Source: Rhodocollybia butyracea
Taxonomy: Eukaryota; Basidiomycota; Agaricomycetes; Agaricales; Omphalotaceae
DNA: 64,000 nt
Reading direction: 5' to 3'
NCBI GenBank assembly: GCA_015501585.1
Contig: JADNRY010000025.1
Span: 310,001 to 374,000 of the forward strand
Shown here piece by piece: positions 46,107 to 56,832 of this stretch (its first letter is position 1; every line of letters starts with the position of its first letter). Below the pieces are notes generated by a model. That model searched no databases and was not told the origin of the DNA. It worked only from the letters and a program-made list of their open reading frames with translations. The position numbers were made by a program, and so were the translations under genes.

Positions 46107-48369
46107 TTACAATTCTGATACTAAAGATACTTTGAGTGGCATCACGGCCGCCTTTCCATCAGCAAAGGGCTGCAAGGTCGGAGATAAATGCTGAATAATC
46201 TTTGCCTCTGTACACTCAAATTCATATGAGCGCACCAGAACAGCGATAATTATCTTGAGTTCCAATACAGCTGGAATGAAAAATGCTTGGGAAGAAGCGA
46301 TGAAAACGAAGATATGTAAGAGCTCACCGAGTCGATAACCAACGCAACTCCGTGGGCCGTCAGCTGCATAGTAAGAGCAAACCAGGCGGTTTATCTCAGT
46401 ATATTGAAAAACATTAACGGGGATAAAAGGACACCACGTACAAAATGAAGATATATCGCCCACGGTCCATGAGGAAGCTTGTCAATGGGAGGGAGACCTC
46501 CAGGCTCGATCCATCGTTCAGGAATGAATTCGGATGCTTTACTGCCCCAAATGTGTTCATTAGAGTTGAGAACAGCCCAAGGAATCCGGAGCACCTGAAC
46601 GTGTGAACAATAAGTTGAACAAACTGCAGTAGGGCCGGCGAACACAAACCTGTCCAGCTTTAACGGCAAACGAGGATATCATTTCACCGCTCCTAGCATG
46701 AATAGTTTGGTTAAGAGGTATTATATCATCTTGAAGAGCTACGCGTTCTGCGGGTACACCAACAGGATACAGGCGTAACCTAAAATTCAAAGCACTGATT
46801 GATTTGAAGTTCTAAAACAGAAGGATTTGGATTTGGGCAACATACCCTTCTTTTACTACAGCATTGAGATATTCAAGTGCAGTATTATTATTGTAATCAA
46901 GAGGGCAGAGCTTGAACTTCTTGCTGAAGCTTGCGTTGAATTGCAGGGCTTTGGACTAATTGAAGCAGTATGAGGTCAGAAGTGACTGCGCTTGTCTCAT
47001 GCCCAGCCATCCTGCAAAGTTGGTCAGTCATAGTGCGAAGTTAGAAGATTCCACTCAACGCACAAGATGATTGTAATCTATCATGGAAACAGGAGTAAAA
47101 CGAGTAAACTGCGAGGATACTAGGCTCTAGCAGGAGCAGCACAGACATTATCTAGCAGTTCAGTAGTAGATAGTTGAGCTACTGATTTTCCATCCATATT
47201 GTGATTGCCGTTGCGTAGAATAGACAATATATCGCCACTATCAAGCACATTTGTGTCTTGGGAGTTGTCTGATAGAACTTTTCCTGCGAGTTCATGGACG
47301 AACTTCCTCACCACATGGTCTTGGAAGGCAGGTAAGGGTAACCTGACAATGAAAGGGAAAATATTCATCAAGATGGGTACCACAAACCCTGCAAAAGTCT
47401 GTGATAGAACAACATCTTGATGCCAGGCAGAACTGATTGCTCTCGCTTCTGTACTCTCAAATTCATGTCCGAAACCGACCCGTCCAATAATATCTAGACT
47501 GAGACTGCGTAGAAAATGTCCAAAATTTTCAACTAGAAAAACTTACGTGCAAGCGGACAGGAACCATATCTACGATGGTACTATTTCTCACGCCACCGGT
47601 ACCAATCAAGGAAGAACGGAGATTTCGGGACATCTGCTACAACATATGAGCTCGCGTTGCTGTATGCAAAAGGTACTCATCGACCTTGTCTACACAGGAG
47701 AATATACTGTCAGTCATTTCCTCGAGGGCACTTGACCTGAATCGATGTTAACAGCATGCTCATCGCAGGGAACTGAGTTCATACGTACGTGAATGCCGGT
47801 GCGAGCAGTCTGCGGTGGTATTTGTGATCTTCACCTTCGGCCCATGCAATACCCTTTCCAGCGACTCGGGCCACAAGCTGCAGAAACAACGGTGCTCTCG
47901 CTAAACACAAACGTACAAGGAGGTGATAAGTATCACCTAGAAAAGTTATGCAGAAGGAGACAGTGCACCATAAGTATCAGGGTTTTGCAATACGTGATGA
48001 GCAGCAGAGTTATCCCCCACAATGACCTGGTATTGGAGGAGAGTTTGGCTTGAATGGCACATACGATGTCAGGTCGAAACAGTGCTGCTTTAATCTTATA
48101 CACCAGCCCGAGCGATGCTGCCCACTTGAGGTACATTTCAAAAGCCTCATGCTTGAAACCTTCAAGCTCATGTCCCCATATCCAGCTTGCTGAGTTCTGG
48201 AGTGCCCGTTGAGTAACCAGTCGAAGACATCAGAGGACCAACTTACTGGCGTTGGAAGCTTTTCCACTACATTCCGCTTTCGCTGTACATATTTCCAGAA
48301 CAGGTAGGACATCCCAAGGACAAAAACACTAAGGGAAAACTTCAAGGAACTGTTGTCAATCATAATCAT
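46107..48369 (-). pseudogene. cytochrome P450 monooxygenase, probably inactivated
   Basis: The minus strand from the ATG at 48369 has an N-terminal anchor (SLSVFVLGMSYLFWKYV) and clean exons 48369..48247, 48196..48065, 48026..47969, 47936..47789 and one starting at 47736. P450 landmarks: KLPTPNSASWIWGHELEG, helix C WAEGEDHKYHRR, LDIIGRVGFGHEFE, helix I AGHETSAVTSD, K-helix KEGLRLYPVG (ExxR), ERW in FIPERWIEPGG, and a 36-nt exon (46363..46328) with DGPRSCVGYRL around the heme cysteine. The last exon is 46270..46107. Reading phase fails at four places: before LDIIG (about 47490), before AGHETS (about 47010), after QQEVQALPS (about 46910), and at the exon before the heme motif (about 46442). Hence it is probably a decaying gene, though sequencing indels could mimic this. 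Confidence 0.7.
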
Positions 48370-49800
48370 TGGTCCAAAACGTCCTGGTTGAACAAGAGAA
48401 GGTTAGGCATAAGGAGATGTGAGAGCAAAGAGAAGAGAGAAAATCGAGAATGTATTATTCATTTATATAAGTAGGTCTGGACAGATACAGTAAATTTATC
48501 CCAAACTATCAACAGTGACTTGATTGAGTTTATATCTATTCCATATCTGCGTTAATGAGTTCTTCCTAATCACCCGTAGAGATGACTTATATATGGGAAC
48601 TTGAGGGTGGAAAAAATGATAGTCAAAGGTAATAACCGATTGAAATCTTGAAATCATTCTTGCTTCCTCATCAGCGATGAAGTTCCTATAGTGTGCGACG
48701 TTAATCTTTAACATGAGAGCTCACGAAAATGTCCAATCATTAACGTACGATGACAAGTAGGGAACTGAGTAAGGTGGGACTACGAAAACGAAATGTTAGA
48801 AACAGACATGATATTCTTGCAGTGTAAGGTAATTGCTCAAAATCCCTGCAAACCTTTATGTTTGGCCATCAGAGAAGGAACGCAAAAATGAGAACCGGCG
48901 TTGCTGAGGTCGAGACTCGTAAGTTTTTGGCCGAATCAAGGGACTTTACACTTTCATTAAAACTCTTCTCCGCCAGCCACCGTAGTACAAGGCTTGTGTA
49001 GGCTTATCGTAATGAGATAGCACCTGGATGAACCCATAACGGGTCAACGTTATCGCAAAACAGAGATAACTCCCAACAACGAAGCGCATACCATATAACC
49101 AACACCCTCGACCATAGCAAAGGGGGATAATCCTTCGTAGCGCTCAGTGTAACATCCGCCTCTGCGCCAGTCTTCCCCCGAGAATAAGGCAGTAAATTTT
49201 TTCTAGGGAGCACTGTGAATCGAGAGACGAAAGACAGGGCCTAAGGCACCATGGTAGTCGTCACAGACAAAGATTTCGTCGAATACGTGTACGACAGCGT
49301 TGCCGAAATCTTGACTGTGCTTGAGGGCAGGGGCAGCTTTCCCTTCAGTAATCTGACGAGTTTTCTGTGTGAGTTCAAAGCATACGTCTTCTTGATTTTA
49401 GGAAGCCCTTGGTCTTGGTTACACAGGAGAGTAGGCCTTTTCGTTTTCCCTTCCCGACGTCCTCATATTTATGACTGAAAGTGAGAGTATAAGATTAAAC
49501 ACGTGAGGCCGTGTGGCAGTACAAGTTGAACAGTGAACAAACGTCTTCAAGTTTCCTCCCATCGTCCATCTATTATTGGAAGTTGAACTCCATAAAGCTC
49601 TCAATTATCCTCATCGCATTGCCTGACACGTTGATACTTGGTAAATCTGGCCTTTATCCTGATAATTGCTTTGTTAACGTTACTCTGAGTAGCAAACCGA
49701 TTTGAAGATATTGAGAACTAGCAATTAGATTGAAGCAAGCAAAACAAGTCTTCTCCTTATACAAACTCAAGCTTAAGAATCATCCCTTTAGGTAGACAAA
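48370..49800. other. intergenic, weak ORFs only
   Basis: The plus ORF 49251-49478 (DKDFVEYVYDSVAEILTVLE) has mild coding character but no partner exons; the minus ORFs 48714-48496 and 49213-49004 are unrecognised. The right end is the mms2 promoter. Confidence 0.3.
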
Positions 49801-50616
49801 ATGGCCAAAAGTGAGTCATCCAGTCTCTTTCTCTTTCAATCGACAAGCACTTAAGCTTTCATCGAACTGCGATCTGCGGTCTTCCTATCGTTCATCATCT
49901 CACCCACTTCCCTTCTCGAATTACGCCTATATATATCCCGCTCTGGAATTCTGAACTCTTTCGTCAATAGTCCCTCGGAATTTCCGTTTACTCGAAGAAC
50001 TCGAAAAAGGAGAGAAAGGTATCGGCGATGGATCATGTTCGTATGGACTAGAAGATTCGGACGATCTAATGATGACCTACTGGACTGGGACAATTATCGG
50101 ACCAGGTCATGTAAGACTTCAACATCGATATTCAATACTACTGTCGCTGATTTATACGCTCAATTACTTAGACCGTTCACGAAAACCGGATTTACTCCTT
50201 AAAGATCTCCTGTGGTCCTAGTTATCCTGATCTTCCGCCAGTAGTGCAGTTCATCAGTAAGGTAAACATACCATTTGTTGATCAGGTTAGTACATTGTTT
50301 CACGGGGATTCTGGGGTTACTCATGATTCCTTCTACAATACATCCTTCTCCCTTCACACCGGCCTACTTTCGTCGTTTATGCCACTACTTCCGAACTCCC
50401 TCTTTTCGAACAGAACAACGGCGATGTCGATCCCTCCAAGGTTGCTGTCCTCCGTGATTGGAACAGGGATAAGAATCTCGAAACTGTGTTGGTGGAAATG
50501 CGGAAGTACGTTTTTTCTTTCTTCCTCCCCTATCATGTCTGAAGGGTCCGTATAGGGAAATGGCGTCGTTCAACAATAGGAAGCTACCTCAACCTCCAGA
50601 AGGATCAACGTTTTGA
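49801..50616 (+). CDS. mms2: ubiquitin-conjugating enzyme variant Mms2
   Basis: Exons 49801..49810, 49971..50110, 50172..50285, 50414..50505, 50556..50616; 138 residues, the usual UEV length. Sequence [76 protein letters not shown], ending [20 protein letters not shown] with the first residue as Lys (KEMAS) by splicing. The catalytic cysteine region of true E2 enzymes is absent, as in all UEVs. Mms2 pairs with Ubc13 to build K63-linked ubiquitin chains in post-replication DNA repair. The first exon is only 10 nt and the first intron is the longest (160 nt). Confidence 0.93.
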
Positions 50617-51173
50617 TCTTATCTAGTGCATGTAGTATGGTGAAGATGTATGATACAACGCATGAATGACTCATCTATCTTTTTGGCTATTCAACAGCAG
50701 TTATTGCCCGTTCTGTTCTGTCAGTTAGGTCTTGATCAGACGATGTTGAGCTTATGGGGCCCCGTGTTCTGCGGCACTGTTTACTGAAATCGAACTTCCG
50801 TGTACCTATGCCTCCTCCAGCATGAGTGTCCGATATGGTTTAATATGCTTTGTCAGTCTTCGTTTTCTCATCCCTATCAATACTCTTACCATATCAGGTA
50901 GTCAAAATTTCTACCGTAAACACGATAAGGGCATCGATTGAGCTTGATTAAGAGCTTGGAGACACTTTCGGCGGTATTAAAGCCCGAATCCTGATCCCTC
51001 TTCATACACGGAATGTAAAAGTAATCTGCGCCAACCTAAATGGTACTTTCTCACTGCGGTCGAGTCAGCGGTCGAGTCATCTTCCAGCTTCTTAGGCTTT
51101 CGATGTGCTTCTTCAAGCAGGATATATATATCCAAATATTCCACTTCTCACACCTCTTCATCTCGCCCTTATC
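50617..51173. other. intergenic, no gene seen
   Basis: No coding frame; 3' region of mms2 and promoter of the next gene. Confidence 0.4.
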
Positions 51174-52177
51174 ATGCCTATGAGATCTCCAGTGACAGTC
51201 AGTGAAATCGACACCGCAACTCGTGCTACAATCGCAGCACTCAAATCGCTGAATCTTGATTGTTGCCTCGTGGGCAGCGTCGCATGTTCTGCCTATGGAA
51301 TGTCCAGGGTGCCCAATGTGAGTTCACTGACTCTAGTGCTTGCTACGAAACTCATCGGTATTTCTGTAGGACATTGATATGGTCGTATTAACCTCGGAAT
51401 ATACCCAAGAGGAACTCAAAGATCGCCTAGTTCGACACAACGCGAGGTTTTATCTCGTGGCTTCCAAAGATCTATCCGCAACCTATCGGATTCTTTGGTT
51501 CAGACTTGACGGCTTTCATCGATCTTGTAAGATCGATTTACTCTTTCCAGGTATAATGAACATCCCCTCGGTGGCTCCGAAACGCATCTATCGAGTAGGA
51601 CGAGAGGGTGTGGCAAATAGTGGCAATTATTTGTCGTAAGTGCTACGATTTCGTTCAGGCTTGTTTTCGGCCTTTGAGTTCTGAACTCTGATACACGTCT
51701 TAGCTACCTTGCAGCCGATTATCCGCTCATGCCTTTCCTCCCTTTGTTACTTCTTAAGCTTCAAGCTTGGCAGGATCACGGAGAGTCCACCAAGCTTTAC
51801 ATGCGTACAAAGCAACCGACCGACGTACAAGACATTCGGGAGTTACTTCAATTGGCCGAGAGGAGGTATGCGATTAGCACCAGCACTAGAAACGTCCGTT
51901 ATGGTGAGAGGATCCCAAAATCTGTCCTCGAGCATGAATATATCTGCTTGGCTTAACCCAGAGTTTACTGGACAGAGAAATTCCATATCTTCCCGACTCG
52001 TTTGTGAGGGATGCAAGAGTTAGGGTCAGGAAGTTCATGAGACTTCACCCATGGTCTGCGAAGCAGTGGAAATCGATCGGGTTCGAGGTTGAAACTGGCG
52101 TGCGCGATAATGTCAGAGGATTGGAGAGTATGAGGGGACTGGAAAGTATGATGAGATCACTGGCACTAGATTATTAG
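51174..52177 (+). CDS. nucleotidyltransferase-fold hypothetical protein
   Basis: Exons 51174..51317, 51370..51635, 51704..51893, 51962..52177; 271 residues. The start of the domain reads LNLDCCLVGSVACSAYGM, then VPNDIDMVVLTSEYTQEELK, where G-S and D-x-D match the metal-binding motif of the nucleotidyltransferase fold. Further blocks: WFRLDGFHRSCKIDLLFPG (third Asp), YPLMPFLPLLLLKLQAWQDH, KQPTDVQDIRELLQLAERR. This domain pattern is frequent in basidiomycete hypothetical proteins; the substrate is unknown. Intron 3 uses GTCCGT; the alternative donor GTGAGA six bases on would shift the frame and lose the C-terminal helix region (VRDARVRVRKFMRLHPW). Confidence 0.7.
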
Positions 52178-52692
52178 GAATATTCCAGTATCGCAGCAGT
52201 AAATATAGTAGATGCAAGCTGTACTGAGCTGAAGCTAGTGATGTAATCGTATGAAAGATACCACTTATGTTACATATAGCACCAAAAAACGGCCTAGCTG
52301 ATTGAGGTTTGCGTTCCCATGTCGACGAGAGGATGGGTTGGCTCATGTCCTAAGTCTGTACATGCGGCGCAGAAATCAAGTTTTTTCAAGTTGGGAAAAG
52401 AGAAAAAAAAGAGAAAAGAGAGAGAGATCATATACATATACCTTCGTCACCTGCACACCTTTTTTCCACTGAAAATGCACTTTTCAGCTTAAAGCTCAGC
52501 TCGCTATGAATACAATCAAGATGATTCTAAGTTGCCGGTGCTTCCCGAGTGAAGTCATTTAGTCCCAAGTCGTTTACGGCATTTGACTTAGGACCTAGCC
52601 AATCGTTTTCAAGATTTTATAAATCGGCAGCGGCAGAAGAATGTCTTTACCCGAACTATCCAAGACTTAATGATCTCATAAGGTTAATAAAA
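52178..52692. other. intergenic, no gene seen
   Basis: A purine-rich stretch at 52390-52428; otherwise nothing. Confidence 0.4.
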
Positions 52693-52792
52693 GACTGATG
52701 GCTCAGTGGTTAACACTCCGGCGTGTCGGTAGTTACTAATGAATTTGTCAATTTTTGCTCAAAACGTGTCCAAGTTCAAGTCCCGCAATAGT
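52693..52792 (+). ncRNA. tRNA-like / SINE-like sequence with A and B boxes
   Basis: TGGCTCAGTGGTTAA fits the pol III A box and AGTTCAAGTCCC the B box, about 70 nt apart. The flanking bases do not form a proper acceptor, D or T stem, so it is not a functional tRNA. It could be a tRNA-derived SINE head or a pseudo-tRNA; T-rich sequence follows. Confidence 0.35.
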
Positions 52793-53370
52793 TTTGCTTT
52801 TGCTATCATAAACCGCGCAACTGATCGTTCAAATGGTAATACCAACAGAATGTAAAAACATTGCTAATTTTTCTTGAAATTTTTCTTGAGGAGCGAGAAA
52901 GATTCAGTGGTGGACCTGAGTGATTTTGACTTCTGAATTCAATGTGAAATACTACTACTTTCTCTGGAAATTTTCTTCCCTGTGCTAATGCACAGTCCTA
53001 CTCAGATTGTACTAGGGCTAGCAACTATTTTCTCTCTCGTACACAGTATTTGTACTGATTCCCGGGATAGAACGGGACTGATGTCATTAAGCGCCCATCA
53101 ATCAAGTCCCAAGTACTTGGGCGTGTACAGACATGGGCTAAGGGCCGATGGGTTCAGCTCTATGGGTTTGATCTAATCAAGTAAGCGGCATAACTTGAAT
53201 GCAGCTCGGAACAGCTTGCGTCCTCCAATCACCTTCTTGGGTATACTTACTTTTGCTGACTAGCTGCCGGTTTGCATACGTCTCGAGTGCCGCCAGATCG
53301 TTGAATATTTATACCGTCATTGGCATACTTAGTCGCGGCGTGTTTCTTAGCAAATTTTTTAAGAACACCA
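52793..53370. other. intergenic, no gene seen
   Basis: Short plus-strand ORFs (52982-53176) without support; upstream region of the carrier-like gene. Confidence 0.35.
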
Positions 53371-54594
53371 ATGGATCCAGTTCTGATCGTTGCTCCGATT
53401 ATCCTTGCCTTAGCCTCGATAGCCACACCTTTTGGGGGTGTACTTGTTCGTTATAGAGTGCTCTATACTCCTAATCCCGGGATTCAAATTCAAGAAGATG
53501 TGCAGAACCGTGAAGGTCTGTTCAACTTGTAGTAAGTAATTCCGCTAATGTAATACTTACCATAATAGATCAAGGGGACAGTCACGTCGGATACTTTACA
53601 ATAATGAAGAGAGTCATACGCATTGAAGTACGCATTTTACACAGATTTCATTTGGCAAAACTCACTTCAAGTACATACGTCTACAGGGCTGGGCTGGCTT
53701 ATTCAAGGGGTTTAGTGTGTTGAAATTGATCTCAATCTAATACTATTCGCATTGACGATTTCCTTTTCTAGTTCCAACTCTTGGTTTTGTCCTTTTCGTT
53801 TTTGTTTTGATGAGCACTCTTCCCCGGCAGAAATATCCCGATCCCAATCTGGCGTTGATCTTTCCCCCAAAAAGCATTGCCGTCATTTTCTTCGGGGTGC
53901 TAGCGGGCCTTCCGCTTGAGATCCTGAAAATTCGGTGAGTAGATGCTAAACTACTACTTCAGACTAGAGCTTATATTTTACAGAGCTATCGTCACATCCC
54001 ACAAACTCTCTATCTTAGGCTTCCGCAATTCACTAAAAGTTCTGCTCACCCCATACGAGCGTCGTCGTCCGTGGACACTTTACACAGCGCCCGGCCTTGT
54101 ACTCGCCTTCATCCTTCTGTTGGTGATAAGGACTGCCTTTTTGGTGGCGACCTTATGGTTCCTCGTCCCAATCCTCCTCCGACCTGAAGAGAGACAAAAT
54201 CCGTTGTTCACTGGCACAATTATAGGTTACAGTTTATCATTCTTGGCCCTTGCCATCATTATTGCACCATTAGAAGTCATCGTCATAAGACTCTCAGTTC
54301 AACGCAACTTTGGCGATGAAACCTCGAGCACAAGCTCGGAAGTCGAGCCTTTGCTAGAGAGTAGTCATCCAAGAGAAGATGTAAGTGAGCATGTAATCTT
54401 GTAGGTCTTCAATTTCGTATTAAGGCAGAATCCTCAGTTGACACGGGTATATTTAGGATGCGCAAGGACACGATGGCCCCCTACACTGGACTAGTTGATA
54501 CTGTACGAAAAATCGGGGATGAAGAAGGGTGGAAAACGCTTTTCCGGGGCTGGAAGATCAGTCTAATGCTGCCTCATTACTTGATTTACCAGTG
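53371..54594 (+). CDS. mitochondrial-carrier-like membrane protein, 3' frame break
   Basis: Exon chain: 53371 to about 53510 (MDPVLIVAPIILALASIATP), 53569..53627 (QGDSHVGYFTIMKRVIRIE), 53687..53714 (GWAGLFKGF), 53772..53934 (PTLGFVLFVFVLMS, GVLAGLPLEILKIR), 53984 to about 54380 (LLTPYERRRPWTLYTAPGL, APLEVIVIRLSVQRNFGDE). The repeated pattern of PxE/x-hydrophobic helices and RIEGWAGLFKG / DEEGWKTLFRGW is that of degenerate SLC25-type carriers common in Agaricomycetes. The last block (54458-54594, VDTVRKIGDEEGWKTLFRGW) is clearly conserved but lies one base out of phase with the GTAAGT donor at 54381 and AG at 54456. So the tail is either frameshifted or spliced in a way I did not find. Transport substrate unknown. 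Confidence 0.6.
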
Positions 54595-54732
54595 AAGCAA
54601 GGAAGTAAGGAAAATATTCAGGTCCCAGCCTAGTTCTGTAAACTACCCATCTCATTTGTCATTAATACCCATCGTATTCATCTTGATCAATACTCCGCAA
54701 GCGGTCGCCCTCGCTCTCCAATTCGAACCACT

Positions 54733-56152
54733 TTAGTTTTGAATTGACATTTTCAGAGCTGCAACATCAGCACCGTAGATCCCGTTGATCTTTGCTGCCA
54801 CCCATTCTTCAATGGAACCCTCTTCACCCTTCTGACCAGTCAAGGCATGCTGGAAAGCGTGAAGCTGGATAACATCGGGTGCTTGACCAACGATCATGGG
54901 GAGACGCTGATAAACCTTCCCTGTACGGACGCATGCTGCCAAATCTGGTCGTCCAAGTTCCTCGTACGCTTTGGCAAGTTTTTCTTCGCCCGGAGACAGG
55001 TCATTGACGCCATCGAAGAAGGCTTCAACATCAACAAGAGCAAGAGGGGCAGCAAATGCTTCACTCTTGGATGCGGTGTAAGCCCTAATTGTAATTAGTC
55101 TCGGCTAGTTACTACACTTGACCCACTCACCACTCCCAGTCAATGATACCAACAAAGTTCCCATCTTTATCCACCATTATTTGGTCGCCTTTGTCATCAG
55201 CATGTTTAAGGTGAATTGTTTCCTTCTCCCGTAAGCGAGGTGACTGCTGGATGAGGTCTCTCAGCCACAGGTGAGCGACATATGTATCAAACGGGCCATC
55301 ACTAAATGCGCGATGTTGCTCGATCTCGTGCAGAACATGCTCTATATGGGCAAGATAACGATGAGCACTTGATTTGAACGGGCCAAAGAAGAAAGGAGCA
55401 ACGTTTTGACAAAAGTCAGGACTGATCAGACAGCCGACCTTGAGCACGTTGGTGGCGGGCTCGCGAACAACAGACCCTATTTGGGAAAATGTGATTGTTG
55501 AGAGGTTGACATAAAAAGATGCAATGCTACGAATAAGGTCGTGTTGTTGCTGGTTAGTAAGGGTGCCGCTTGCAATGGGAGCAGCACAAGCATATCCTTC
55601 GAGAAGCTCGACGAAGAAGAAATTAGCATCAGGGTCTACGAATTAGCTGGCTACATGCGGTAAAGATAAACCAAAATCACCTCTAGGTAGGAATGCATCC
55701 GGTACTTGCAAACCTGAGGCCTTCAAGACTCGCATAGTCTCGCCCTCGCTCTCTGTTATTAGTTTTGCGCCCGGAGTTGACTCTTGGCGGATACGAGCAA
55801 GCCACCTCACACCGTCGCAGAAAGTGATCGGTACATGCACATTTATGCCCCCGCGCTGCAGGCTGGAAGCATCAGCAGGCATATGGACAACGGGATTGAA
55901 ACCTGGTCGAAGGGCATTGGCATGTTTAGCAAAATCAAACTGCCTGATACGTTCGAGGACTGCGGTGAGCTGGCAAAGATATAGTTGAAGATTGAGAAGC
56001 GAACGTAGAATTCTTACTTTTTTCATATTCTCTGAAACATGTCCTGAGATTTCGTCCACTGCACTGACCTTTAGAGGCTCTTCAGGTTGTATCCGAAAAA
56101 ATGCTCACCATCCGTAGTACTCATCGTAGCTCAAGGGGAAGACGCGGGCCAT
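54733..56152 (-). CDS. APH-family phosphotransferase
   Basis: Minus-strand exons 56152..56109, 56068..56018, 55969..55681, 55635..55131, 55084..54733. From exon 2 on all phases agree (399 codons). Exon 1 (MARVFPLSYDEYYG) ends in phase 2 while exon 2 begins in phase 0, so that junction or the start is uncertain. Features of the aminoglycoside-phosphotransferase / choline-kinase fold: LERIRQFDFAKHANALRPGF, ARIRQESTPGAKLITESEGE, FFFVELLEGYAC (hinge), IHLKHADDKGDQIMVDKDG and GIIDWEW (metal-binding Asp). In the catalytic loop the usual HGD is K-H-A-D here. Fungal members are numerous and of unknown substrate; antibiotic resistance should not be inferred. Confidence 0.8.
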
Positions 56153-56832
56153 GTCCCGGCGACTCCAGAGCATGCTTCCGGTGTCAAAAAATGTGGGTCC
56201 AATATTTATTCGATGAGCTACTAACTAGCCAATAAACCGACTCAATCTAGACCTGGAGTCTGCTAATGAATTCAAACAAGGATGCCTTGTCTCGAAAAAG
56301 TATATTGCCAGCGGAGCTGGAGGTTCATACCACGATAATCACTTCCCCAGAAGACATCAATTATCAGGTCTCAGATATCTAGCTTGAAGAACAGGAACAG
56401 ACGTCCAAGATGCTCTCGTTATCTTTGCTATGGAACGGGAGTACTCATGTAGGGAGCACTATAGTGTAGGATAATTCACCACGACATTAATGTACCAGCA
56501 ACCGTTCCAAAGTGGTAAGTATAGGAAAATGGTTGAGGTCCGGTGTGTCAATGTGAGCGAGTGGAAGTTGCAGCCATTGTAGAGTATAAACTAGCTGGTT
56601 ATCCTGCCCCGCGAATGCTCCATTCGTCAACGTTTTCCCTCGCCATTCTTGTATATTTCTATTCTGTTTAAAAACCGGCATTATCTCCAAGCACAATTGA
56701 GATGGGCTGAATTCGTACGCGAAGCGTTCTTTGTAACAACCAAATTTTCGGTTCGTTTAGCAAGCAATTTTCGTGCCTACTATTGAGACAGATCGAGTAA
56801 TTCGGTACAATCACAAAGTGTCTTACGTGATA
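56153..56832. other. intergenic, no gene seen
   Basis: Only the minus ORF 56696-56487, unsupported. Confidence 0.4.

Noticed and set aside
52693..52792. Functional tRNA gene
   Set aside because: A and B box matches are present, but acceptor, D and T stems cannot be formed with the flanking bases.
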